Shown here: piece after piece, positions 24,754-31,862 of the stretch
How positions within the stretch are numbered: the first letter of the stretch is position 1
Layout: every line of letters starts with the position of its first letter
NCBI GenBank assembly: GCA_904418995.1
Contig: CAJFQF010000009.1
Span: 54,417-118,416 of the forward strand
Reading direction: 5' to 3'
Source: Heritagella_A intestinalis
GTDB taxonomy: Bacteria; Bacillota; Clostridia; Oscillospirales; Acutalibacteraceae
DNA: 64,000 bases
The notes under the pieces: model-generated
Database searches by the model: none
The model's input: only the letters and a program-made list of their open reading frames with translations
What the model was told of the DNA's origin: nothing
Program-made: the position numbers and the translations under genes

Positions 24754-25363
24754 GAAAGAGAAGCACCGGTTGGTGTGCGTCACCCAGCGCACCGCCTGTG
24801 AAGGGGATTTTTTCCGGCAGATGGAGGCGATCCTCTCCATGAAGCCCGCTCGGGTGATTCTGCGGGAAAAGGATTTGCCCCTTTCGGAGTATGAAGCCTT
24901 GGTAAAGCGGCTGCTGCCCCTCTGTCAAAAAGCGGGGGTGCCCCTGACCTGTAACGGCCCGGTTCCCGGATGGACCCTGCCTGGCTGCGAGGTGCAGCTT
25001 TCCTTTGCCAACCGGGACTTGCGCGGGGCAGGGGAGTGTGGTTTCGGCGTGTCGGTCCACGCGCCGGAAGAAGCCGCTGCCCTGAGGGAGAGCCCCGCCG
25101 CCTATCTCATTGCCGGCCATGTGTTCCCCACGGACTGCAAAAAAGGCGTCCCGGCACGGGGCTTGGATTTTTTGCGGCAGGTGTGTGAAGCCGCCCGGCA
25201 GCCGGTGTATGCCATCGGCGGCATCACGCCGGAGAGGGTTCCCCAGGTGCTTCAGGCCGGGGCCGCAGGATACTGCGTCATGAGTGCGTTAATGAAAACA
25301 GCAAATCCTGTTCAGCTAATAGAAAAATTTTATCATCAGGAGGAAACGGCATATGAACTATAA
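24746..25363 (+). CDS. thiE: Thiamine phosphate synthase / TenI family protein
   Basis: A 205-residue TIM-barrel protein of the ThiE/TenI family. ThiE joins thiazole and pyrimidine phosphates; TenI is a thiazole tautomerase. The segment AGHVFPTDCKKGVPARGLDFL corresponds to the phosphate-binding loop, and YAIGGITPERVPQVLQAGAAGYCVMSA is the second one. The DCKKG form resembles TenI more than classical ThiE. It overlaps thiH by 8 bases and thiC by 11 bases, so it is tightly coupled to both. No other ThiE-like gene is in the operon, so it could do either job. Confidence 0.85.
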   Translation: MCKKEKHRLVCVTQRTACEGDFFRQMEAILSMKPARVILREKDLPLSEYEALVKRLLPLCQKAGVPLTCNGPVPGWTLPGCEVQLSFANRDLRGAGECGFGVSVHAPEEAAALRESPAAYLIAGHVFPTDCKKGVPARGLDFLRQVCEAARQPVYAIGGITPERVPQVLQAGAAGYCVMSALMKTANPVQLIEKFYHQEETAYEL

Positions 25364-26678
25364 GACCCAGATGGAAGCCGCGAAAATGGGGATTGTCACC
25401 CCCCAGATGCAGACGGTTGCGGAGAAGGAACGCCGGGAGCCGGAATGGATTCGGGAGCGGGTGGCCGCCGGCACCATTGCTATCCCGGCCAATATCCACC
25501 ATACGTCCCTTTCCGCCGAGGGCATCGGCGACGGCCTGAAAACCAAAATCAATGTTAACCTGGGCATCTCCGGCGACGCCAAGGACTATGACCTGGAAAT
25601 GGAAAAGGTGAAGATGTCCGTGGAGATGGGGGCCGAGTCCATTATGGATTTGTCCAACTACGGCAAGACCCGGGTGTTCCGGGAGAAGCTGGTGGAGTAC
25701 TCCCCGGCCATGATCGGCACCGTGCCCATGTACGACGCCATCGGCTATTTGGAGAAGGACCTGCTGGACATCACCGCCGATGATTTTCTCCGGGTAGTGG
25801 AAGCCCATGCCAAAGAGGGCGTGGACTTTATGACCATCCATGCCGGCATCAACCGCCGTGCCGTGGAGGCCTTCCGCCGGGAGGGCCGCCGGATGAATAT
25901 CGTCTCCCGGGGCGGCTCGTTGCTCTTTGCCTGGATGATGATGACCGGCAACGAAAACCCCTTCTTCGAGCGCTATGACGATGTGCTGGAAATTCTCCGG
26001 GCCCACGATGTAACCATCTCCATCGGCGACGCCCTGCGCCCCGGCTGCATTGACGACAGCTCCGACGCGGGCCAGATTTCCGAGCTCATTGAAATCGGCC
26101 ACCTGACCAAGCGGGCCTGGGACGCTGACGTCCAGGTGCTGGTGGAGGGCCCCGGCCACATGGCCATGAACGAGATTGCCGCCAATATGCAGATGGAAAA
26201 GCGCATCTGCCACGGCGCGCCTTTCTATGTGCTGGGCCCCATTGTCACGGACATCGCCCCCGGCTATGACCACATCACTTCCGCCATTGGCGGGGCCATT
26301 GCCGCTTCCAACGGAGCCAACTTCCTCTGCTATGTGACCCCGGCGGAGCACCTGCGCCTGCCGGATCTGGACGACGTGCGGGAGGGCATTATCGCCTCCA
26401 AAATCGCCGCCCACGCCGCTGATATTGCCAACGGCCTCCCCGGCGCCCGGGACCGTGACAACGAGATGTCCACCGCCCGCCACAAGCTGGATTGGGACGA
26501 GATGTTCCGCCTGGCCCTGGACCCGGATAAGGCCCGCCGCTACTATGAGTCCACGCCCCCTGCCGAGCGCCACACCTGCTCCATGTGCGGCAAAATGTGC
26601 GCCGTGCGCACCACCAACATGATCCTGGAAGGGAAAACCGTGAAGTTCTGCTCTGAGAAGGGCAGCTGCGGAGAATAA
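25353..26678 (+). CDS. thiC: Phosphomethylpyrimidine synthase ThiC
   Basis: A 441-residue non-canonical radical SAM enzyme that rearranges aminoimidazole ribotide into HMP phosphate. It is the short clostridial form without the long N-terminal domain of proteobacterial ThiC. The C-terminal cluster motif CSMCGKMCAV (Cx2Cx4C) is at residues about 409-418. The core GPGHMAMNEIAANM and the metal-site stretch GAPFYVLGPIVTDIAPGYDH are intact. AGGAGG lies upstream of the ATG at 25353. It is the last gene of the TPP-riboswitch operon. Confidence 0.97.
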   Translation: MNYKTQMEAAKMGIVTPQMQTVAEKERREPEWIRERVAAGTIAIPANIHHTSLSAEGIGDGLKTKINVNLGISGDAKDYDLEMEKVKMSVEMGAESIMDLSNYGKTRVFREKLVEYSPAMIGTVPMYDAIGYLEKDLLDITADDFLRVVEAHAKEGVDFMTIHAGINRRAVEAFRREGRRMNIVSRGGSLLFAWMMMTGNENPFFERYDDVLEILRAHDVTISIGDALRPGCIDDSSDAGQISELIEIGHLTKRAWDADVQVLVEGPGHMAMNEIAANMQMEKRICHGAPFYVLGPIVTDIAPGYDHITSAIGGAIAASNGANFLCYVTPAEHLRLPDLDDVREGIIASKIAAHAADIANGLPGARDRDNEMSTARHKLDWDEMFRLALDPDKARRYYESTPPAERHTCSMCGKMCAVRTTNMILEGKTVKFCSEKGSCGE

Positions 26679-26698
26679 GCCGAAAACAAGCAAAAATC

Positions 26699-26742
26699 AA
26701 TCGGGAAGCTTTCCATAGAAGAGAGCTTCCCGATTTTTTATG
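26699..26742 (+). terminator. Rho-independent terminator of the thi operon
   Basis: TCGGGAAGCT (26701-26710) pairs perfectly with AGCTTCCCGA (26724-26733), followed by TTTTTT. Confidence 0.92.
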
Positions 26743-26768
26743 CTTTCATTATATTATATTGCTTTTCA

Positions 26769-27647
26769 TTATGCGCAGGCGTCCACGCCGTTTTTGGTTT
26801 CGCAGGGGTTCTCGCCGGTGATGATGATCTCCCCCTTGGAATTCTCATCGTTCCGGATGATTTCCCCCACTGCCGGCACTTGAATCCGTCCGGAAAGGGG
26901 ATTCTTAATGCTGATCACCGGGGTAGTCACCGTGGCCTCCACCTGGGACTTTTCAAAGCACAGGTCTGCGTCCAGCATCTGGCAGTTCACCAGCTTCAGG
27001 TTCTGGCAGTAGCAGAAGGGCTGGGTGCCGATGATTTTGCAATTGATGAGGGTCAGCCCGTTGGAGTACCAGGCCAGATACTCTCCTTTGACCACGCTGT
27101 CCCGGACAGTGACATTTTCCGCGTGCCAGAAGGCGTCTTTGGTATCGAAATTGCAGTTTTCGAACACGGCGTTTTTGATGTACTGGAAGGAATACTTCCC
27201 CTTGAACTCTACTTCAGAAAAACGGAGATTTTCCGAGCGCATCATAAAATATTCGCTTTCCGCTTTGCAGCGGCGCATTTCCATATTCTGCACCGACCAG
27301 CCGAATTCGGGGGAGAGGATGTCGCAGTTTTCCATGACTACGTCCTGGCATTCCCGCAGGGCCTTGATGCCGTGGAGTTTGGTGCCGGTGATGGTGATGT
27401 GGTCGGAATACCACAGGGCCGCCCGGCAAAGCTCCGTCATTTCCGAGTTCTGAATGGTCAGCCGGTGGTCGTGCCAGAAGGGATACCGCAGGTTGCAGAA
27501 AACATGGTCCACCTGAATGTCGCTGCTTTCTTTCAAAGCGCTTTCCCCGTCAGCCGGGCCGTCAAAAGCGGAATCCTTCAGCAAAAGCCCGTGGCTGCCG
27601 TAGAGGGCCCGCTCCTGGTCAAAAGTCTGGTTTGTAATCGTATTCAT
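26769..27647 (-). CDS. DUF3737 family protein (right-handed beta-helix)
   Basis: A 292-residue protein of the DUF3737 family. It consists of short repeating coils such as VVMENCDIL, AVFENCNFD, VTVRDSVVKG and LTLINCKIIG, typical of pectate-lyase-like right-handed beta-helices with regularly placed Asn-Cys ladders. No signal peptide is seen, so it is cytoplasmic, which is unlike secreted pectin enzymes. The family is widespread in gut Firmicutes and its function is unknown to me. It has its own promoter on the minus strand at 27794-27822 and converges on the thi operon. Confidence 0.88.
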   Translation of the reverse strand: MNTITNQTFDQERALYGSHGLLLKDSAFDGPADGESALKESSDIQVDHVFCNLRYPFWHDHRLTIQNSEMTELCRAALWYSDHITITGTKLHGIKALRECQDVVMENCDILSPEFGWSVQNMEMRRCKAESEYFMMRSENLRFSEVEFKGKYSFQYIKNAVFENCNFDTKDAFWHAENVTVRDSVVKGEYLAWYSNGLTLINCKIIGTQPFCYCQNLKLVNCQMLDADLCFEKSQVEATVTTPVISIKNPLSGRIQVPAVGEIIRNDENSKGEIIITGENPCETKNGVDACA

Positions 27648-27793
27648 AAGAATTCCCCTTTACCAAATGAGAGTATGGTGGACGTTCCACCCTGTGGGAA
27701 AAGGCATTTCTAACAGCCTTTGCCCATGAGATTCTATCGTGTAAGGTTGTATGGTTTAATAGTAGATGAAAGGGCCTAAAATGCCGTCACTCT

Positions 27794-27822
27794 ATTATAA
27801 TCCGGACAGGGGAAAATAGCAA
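27794..27822 (-). promoter_or_regulatory. Promoter of the DUF3737 gene
   Basis: On the minus strand TTGCTA (27822-27817) and TATAAT (27799-27794) are 17 bp apart. The leader to the ATG is about 140 bases. Confidence 0.7.
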
Positions 27823-28117
27823 ATACCTGTTTTTAATAGGTGATAATAGCTTTTATGCATGGAGGCTCCCTTGGAGCCGCGCAGTACAGAACCGAACTTT
27901 TACCCCGGCCCTTCCATAAATGAAAAAGGCGGAGAAGGAGAGGGGCAAATATCTTGCCGGCGGAAGGTCTTGCCTCCCCGCTTGGAATCCCGAGCTTTTC
28001 TGGGGTGGAAGCAATAGCGATTCCTTTCGAAAGCCGGCGAAAAGTTTTACCAGCAGCCGCAAAATTTCCTGGAAGAAGGGGCTTCCAGAAAAAAATAAAA
28101 AAATTTGGAAATTGTAG
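27823..28117. other. Intergenic region without a convincing gene
   Basis: Short open frames on both strands here lack ribosome sites and recognisable sequence. Small hairpins occur (GGCTCC-CTT-GGAGCC near 27863; CTGGAAG-N6-CTTCCAG near 28071). An A-rich tract at 28090-28103 lies upstream of the tRNA promoter and may act as an UP element. Confidence 0.6.
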
Positions 28118-28146
28118 TTGACAACCGTTTCGGGATATGGTATTAT
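28118..28146 (+). promoter_or_regulatory. Promoter of the tRNA cluster
   Basis: TTGACA at 28118-28123 and TATTAT at 28141-28146 with a 17-bp spacer, preceded by an A-rich UP-like tract. The first tRNA begins about 31 bases after the -10 box. Confidence 0.8.
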
Positions 28147-28177
28147 ACTAAACGTCGCTGGAACGAGCGATACAGAT

Positions 28178-28254
28178 GGCCCGGTAGTTCAGCTGGTTAG
28201 AACGCTAGCCTGTCACGCTAGAGGTCGACGGTTCGAGCCCGTTCCGGGTCGCCA
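28178..28254 (+). tRNA. tRNA-Asp (GTC)
   Basis: A 77-base cloverleaf with acceptor stem GGCCCGG/CCGGGTC, anticodon loop CTGTCAC (anticodon GTC), T-loop GTTCGAG and an encoded CCA end. Confidence 0.97.
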
Positions 28255-28258
28255 CTAT

Positions 28259-28334
28259 GCCTCTGTAGCTCAGTTGGTAGAGCAGGGGACTGAAAATCCC
28301 CGTGTCATTGGTTCGATTCCGATCGGAGGCACCA
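28259..28334 (+). tRNA. tRNA-Phe (GAA)
   Basis: A 76-base cloverleaf with acceptor stem GCCTCTG/CGGAGGC, anticodon loop CTGAAAA (anticodon GAA), T-loop GTTCGAT and an encoded CCA end. It follows tRNA-Asp after four bases. Confidence 0.97.
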
Positions 28335-28339
28335 TATAT

Positions 28340-28410
28340 GCGGACGTAGCTCATCTAGCGCCACCTTGCCAAGGTGGAGGTAGCGAGTTCGAGCCTCGTC
28401 GTCCGCTCCA
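28340..28410 (+). tRNA. tRNA-Gly (GCC)
   Basis: A 71-base cloverleaf with acceptor stem GCGGACG/CGTCCGC, anticodon loop TTGCCAA (anticodon GCC), T-loop GTTCGAG and an encoded CCA. The D-arm is short. Confidence 0.96.
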
Positions 28411-28413
28411 TAT

Positions 28414-28488
28414 GGCGACATAGCCAAGTGGTAAGGCATGGGTCTGCAAAACCCTGACTCCCCAGTTCGAATCTGGGTGTCGCCTCCA
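28414..28488 (+). tRNA. tRNA-Cys (GCA)
   Basis: A 75-base cloverleaf with acceptor stem GGCGACA/TGTCGCC, anticodon loop CTGCAAA (anticodon GCA), T-loop GTTCGAA and an encoded CCA. Last of the four-tRNA transcript. Confidence 0.97.
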
Positions 28489-28490
28489 AA

Positions 28491-28526
28491 GCCGTGAAAC
28501 TTTTAGTTTCACGGCTTTTTTCTTTT
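28491..28526 (+). terminator. Rho-independent terminator of the tRNA cluster
   Basis: GCCGTGAAAC (28491-28500) pairs perfectly with GTTTCACGGC (28506-28515), followed by TTTTTTCTTTTT. Confidence 0.95.
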
Positions 28527-28553
28527 TGCTGAATCTTGAAAGGGAAAGGGGAA

Positions 28554-29060
28554 ATGGAGTTGGAACGGGAAAACCGATTGCTGCTGGCAGCGCTGCTCTA
28601 TGAACAGGGGCACCCTCGCCGCACCCAGCATATTTTAAAGGTCTACGCCCTGGCAAAGCTCATAGGAGAGGGGGAGGCCCTGATGCCGGAAGAGTTGGAA
28701 ATGGTAGCGGCGGCAGCCATCCTTCACGATATTCCCATCCGGCGATGCAAGGAGAGATACGGAGACGCCTGTCAGGAAAACCAGCGCATGGAAGCCCCGG
28801 AGATGGTGGAATCGTTTTTGCGTGAAGCTGGGTATCCCGCAGGGGTTTCCCAGAAGGTGCTGCCTCTGGTGCTGCTCCATCATCAATACGGGGAAGCCGA
28901 CCGAGATAAAAAGCTGCGGATTCTCATGGAAGCGGACCTGCTAGTAAATTATTTGGAGAAGGAAGAGCCCATTTCCCCGGAGCAGTTACAGGGCTTTTTC
29001 CAAACCGCCACAGGCCGCCAGCTGGCAGAGGCCATGAGCAAGCGGCCGGGCCGCTGCTGA
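28554..29060 (+). CDS. HD domain protein
   Basis: A 168-residue HD-superfamily phosphohydrolase. The first His is in RRTQHILKVYALAK, the HD doublet in AAILHDIPIRR, a later His in LVLLHHQYGEAD and the last Asp in LMEADLLVNYLE, giving the usual metal site. Such proteins hydrolyse nucleotides or cyclic nucleotides; the substrate here is unknown. The ATG at 28554 has AAGGGGAA upstream; a TTG 18 bases earlier is less likely. It lies right behind the tRNA terminator. Confidence 0.82.
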   Translation: MELERENRLLLAALLYEQGHPRRTQHILKVYALAKLIGEGEALMPEELEMVAAAAILHDIPIRRCKERYGDACQENQRMEAPEMVESFLREAGYPAGVSQKVLPLVLLHHQYGEADRDKKLRILMEADLLVNYLEKEEPISPEQLQGFFQTATGRQLAEAMSKRPGRC

Positions 29061-29154
29061 CGCTTTCCCTGCATCAGAATGACAACAAGGGGAACAGCGG
29101 TTTCGCGGCGCAGTCCCGGATTGGAAAATCTGCGTTCCTTTTTTCAGCGCTTTG

Positions 29155-29163
29155 TGCTATAAT
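29155..29163 (+). promoter_or_regulatory. Extended -10 promoter of the aconitase-family gene
   Basis: TGC-TATAAT at 29155-29163 is a perfect extended -10 element. The -35 position (29135-29140, TTCCTT) is poor, as tolerated with an extended -10. Confidence 0.65.
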
Positions 29164-29217
29164 AGAAACCATACGACTACCAACTATGGCAAAGTTCAAA
29201 ATATAAGGAGGTTCCCT

Positions 29218-31488
29218 ATGATTTCCTGCAGCAAAACCGGGATGTATTATGCCCGTGGACAATGGGTGGCGGCCGACGCCGAGGCTCCCGCCAAACTGAA
29301 AGCCCTGGGCTTTGACGATTCCCAGGTAGAGAACGCCAAAACCGGCACCATTGCTTGGGATATTCTGCAATCCCACAACCAGAGCGGCGACAGCGAGAAC
29401 CTGAAAATCAAGTTCGACGCCATGGCCAGCCACGACATTACCTTTGTCGGCATCGTGCAGACGGCCCGGGCTTCCGGCCTGGAAAAGTTCCCCATGCCCT
29501 ATGTGCTCACCAACTGCCACAACAGCCTGTGCGCAGTGGGCGGCACCATTAACGAGGACGACCACCTCTTCGGCCTGTCCGCTGCCAAAAAGTATGGCGG
29601 CATCTTCGTGCCCCCGCACATGGCGGTAATCCATCAGTATATGCGCGAAATGCACGCCGGCTGCGGCAAGATGATTCTGGGCTCCGACAGCCACACCCGT
29701 TACGGCGCGTTGGGCACCATGGCCATCGGCGAGGGCGGCGGCGAGCTGGCCAAGCAGCTGTTGGGCCGCACCTATGACGTAGCTCGTCCCGGCGTAGTGG
29801 CCGTGTACCTCACCGGTACCCCGGTTGCAGGCGTGGGCCCTCAGGACGTGGCCCTGGCCATTATCGGCGCTGTGTTTAAGAACGGCTATGTGAAGAATAA
29901 GGTCATGGAATTTGTGGGCCCCGGCGTCCACAACCTGGAACTGGAATACCGCAGCGGCATCGACGTGATGACCACGGAAACCACCTGCCTGTCCAGCATC
30001 TGGGAGACCGACGACAAGACCAAGGAATACCTGGCCATTCACGGCCGCGGCGGCGACTACAAGCCTTTGGCTCCCGCTGACCTGGCCTATTACGACGGCC
30101 TGGTAGAGGTGGACCTCTCTGCGGTCCGTCCCATGATCGCCCTGCCCATGCACCCCTCCAATGTGTATACCATTGAAGAGCTCAACGCCAACCTGGAGGA
30201 CATCCTCCACAAGACCGAGGAGGACTGCAAGGCCCTCATTGGCAACGACAACGTGAAGCTCTCCCTGGTGGATAAAATCGAGAACGGTCACCTCCGGGTA
30301 GACCAGGGCGTCATTGCCGGATGTGCCGGCGGCACCTATTCCAACATCTGCGAGGCCGCCCAGATTCTCAAGGGCCACTCTGCGGGCAATGACGAGTATG
30401 CCCTCAGCGTGTATCCCAGCAGCCAGCCCACCATGATGGCTCTGATGAAGAACGGCTCTCTGGCCGACCTGATGGCTGCCGGCGCTACCATCCGCACGGC
30501 TTTCTGCGGCCCCTGCTTCGGCGCAGGCGACGTGCCGGCCAACGGCTCCCTGTCCATCCGCCACACCACCCGGAACTTCCCCAGCCGCGAAGGCTCCAAG
30601 CCCGGCAACGGCCAGATCGCCGGCGTGGCCCTGATGGACGCCCGTTCCATTGCCGCCACCACCCGTATGGGCGGCATCCTGACCCCGGCCACGGATATCG
30701 ACTACACCCCCAATATCCCGGCCTATGAATTCGATGATTCCAGCTATCGCAGCCGTATTTACGCCGGCTATGGCAAGGGCGATTTCGATGAGATTCTCCG
30801 TCTCGGCCCCAACATCAAGGATTGGCCGGAGATTCAGCCTCTGCCGGAAAACCTGCTGCTGAAGGTTACCAGCTATATCACCGACCCGGTGACCACCACC
30901 GACGAGCTCATCCCCAGCGGCGAGACCAGCTCCTTCCGCTCCAACCCTCTGGGCCTGGCGGAATTCACTCTGAGCCGTAAGGACCCCGCTTATGTGGGCC
31001 GCGCCAAGGAAGTCCAGGCGGAAGAAAAGGCCCGCGCTGCCGGTGACACCAACGCCGCCCTGCTGGAGCAGGTGCAGAAGGTTCCCGGCTGCGAGAACAC
31101 CGGCTGGGAGCAGGTGGGCATTGCCTCCACCATCTACGCCATCAAGCCCGGCGACGGTTCCGCCCGTGAGCAGGCCGCCAGCTGCCAGCGTGTGCTGGGC
31201 GCCGGCGCTAATATCGCTGTGGAATACGCCACCAAGCGTTATCGCTCCAACCTCATCAACTGGGGTATGCTGCCCTTCCAGCTGGAAGGGGAAACGCCCT
31301 TTAAGCTGGGAGACTACATCCTGGTTCCCAATATCCGCTCGATTATGGAAAAGGGCGAGATTGCCTCTGTTCCGGCTTATGTCCTGGGCGAGGAACCCAA
31401 GGCCTTTAACCTGTCTATTGCCGCGCTGACCGATGACGAGCGCCAGATTTTGCTGGACGGCTGCCTCATCAATTATTACCGGCACTAA
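29218..31488 (+). CDS. Aconitase-family hydratase (YbhJ-like)
   Basis: A 756-residue protein of the aconitase superfamily, about the length of E. coli YbhJ and shorter than AcnA. Iron-sulfur ligands are visible: Cys in VIAGCAGGTYSN and the pair in AFCGPCFGAGD. GSDSHTRYGALGTMA and RSIAATTRMGG-like segments belong to the catalytic core, and the swivelling domain (AVEYATKRYRSNLINWGMLPF) is fused at the C-terminus. AAGGAGG precedes the ATG at 29218. The substrate could be citrate or another hydroxy acid; YbhJ itself is not fully characterised. No citrate synthase or isocitrate dehydrogenase is nearby. Confidence 0.87.
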   Translation: MISCSKTGMYYARGQWVAADAEAPAKLKALGFDDSQVENAKTGTIAWDILQSHNQSGDSENLKIKFDAMASHDITFVGIVQTARASGLEKFPMPYVLTNCHNSLCAVGGTINEDDHLFGLSAAKKYGGIFVPPHMAVIHQYMREMHAGCGKMILGSDSHTRYGALGTMAIGEGGGELAKQLLGRTYDVARPGVVAVYLTGTPVAGVGPQDVALAIIGAVFKNGYVKNKVMEFVGPGVHNLELEYRSGIDVMTTETTCLSSIWETDDKTKEYLAIHGRGGDYKPLAPADLAYYDGLVEVDLSAVRPMIALPMHPSNVYTIEELNANLEDILHKTEEDCKALIGNDNVKLSLVDKIENGHLRVDQGVIAGCAGGTYSNICEAAQILKGHSAGNDEYALSVYPSSQPTMMALMKNGSLADLMAAGATIRTAFCGPCFGAGDVPANGSLSIRHTTRNFPSREGSKPGNGQIAGVALMDARSIAATTRMGGILTPATDIDYTPNIPAYEFDDSSYRSRIYAGYGKGDFDEILRLGPNIKDWPEIQPLPENLLLKVTSYITDPVTTTDELIPSGETSSFRSNPLGLAEFTLSRKDPAYVGRAKEVQAEEKARAAGDTNAALLEQVQKVPGCENTGWEQVGIASTIYAIKPGDGSAREQAASCQRVLGAGANIAVEYATKRYRSNLINWGMLPFQLEGETPFKLGDYILVPNIRSIMEKGEIASVPAYVLGEEPKAFNLSIAALTDDERQILLDGCLINYYRH

Positions 31489-31735
31489 TATAAAAGAAAA
31501 ACGCGCAGAGTCCAGAGAGACGCCGTCTCTCTGGCGGGGGCGCCGTGTGCCTGTGGCGCACCATCAAGGCGCTGACCGAACCGTCGAGTGAGGCCGGGGG
31601 TGAGGAGCCCCCGAAAATGCGGAGCGCAGCGAACCCAGGAAAATGGGCTTCCTGTTTTCACAAACAGCAAGAGCTGCCTTTCGCGGCGCGAGCCTGAAAG
31701 GGCAGCTCTTTATCGTATCAAAAGGAGAGAGTAGG
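31489..31735 (+). other. Hairpin-rich intergenic region
   Basis: No gene is seen. CCAGAGAGACG / CGTCTCTCTGG (31512-31534) is a strong palindrome without T-run. GGGGG-TGAGGA-GCCCCC lies near 31596-31611, and CTGTTT-TCAC-AAACAG at 31652-31667. A larger terminator-like hairpin is annotated separately. Confidence 0.6.
31671..31713 (+). terminator. Terminator-like hairpin before the exporter leader
   Basis: GAGCTGCCTTTC and GAAAGGGCAGCTC pair around a 13-base loop and are followed by TTTATC. It could end the aconitase transcript or act as the first element of the exporter leader, since no clear promoter lies between it and the leader peptide. Confidence 0.6.
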
Positions 31736-31774
31736 ATGCTTTGCATTGCCAAGGCTCCATGCAAGGTCCGCTGA
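31736..31774 (+). CDS. Putative 12-residue leader peptide of the MFS exporter
   Basis: A tiny open frame encodes MLCIAKAPCKVR, preceded by AAAGGAGAGAG at 31720-31730, a better ribosome site than many genes here. Its codons overlap the 5' arm of a perfect hairpin (CTCCATGCA 31755-31763 with TGCATGGAG 31785-31793). A second stem, GGACGAT (31775-31781) with ATCGTCC (31802-31808), is mutually exclusive with the first. This is the layout of ribosome-mediated attenuators that induce antibiotic-resistance genes. The exporter begins 88 bases downstream. Confidence 0.5.
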   Translation: MLCIAKAPCKVR

Positions 31775-31862
31775 GGACGATGCCTGCATGGAGATCGTAG
31801 AATCGTCCCTGCCGGGCTTTGCTTTTTGAATGGATATGATCTTTTCAAAGGAGCAAAGTCAA

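Noticed and set aside
27920..28117. A 65-residue Lys-rich frame upstream of the tRNA cluster
   Set aside because: No ribosome site before its ATG, and it runs into the A-rich tract before the tRNA promoter.
28118..28423. A protein frame running through the tRNA genes
   Set aside because: The stretch is fully explained by tRNA-Asp, tRNA-Phe and tRNA-Gly.
29074..31485. An 803-codon open frame antisense to the aconitase-family gene
   Set aside because: Same GC-driven shadow effect; low-complexity translation without any motif, while the plus strand encodes a complete hydratase.
31830..31862. An upstream in-frame ATG for the MFS exporter
   Set aside because: It lies before the AAAGGAG ribosome site at 31847-31853; the ATG at 31863 is correctly placed.
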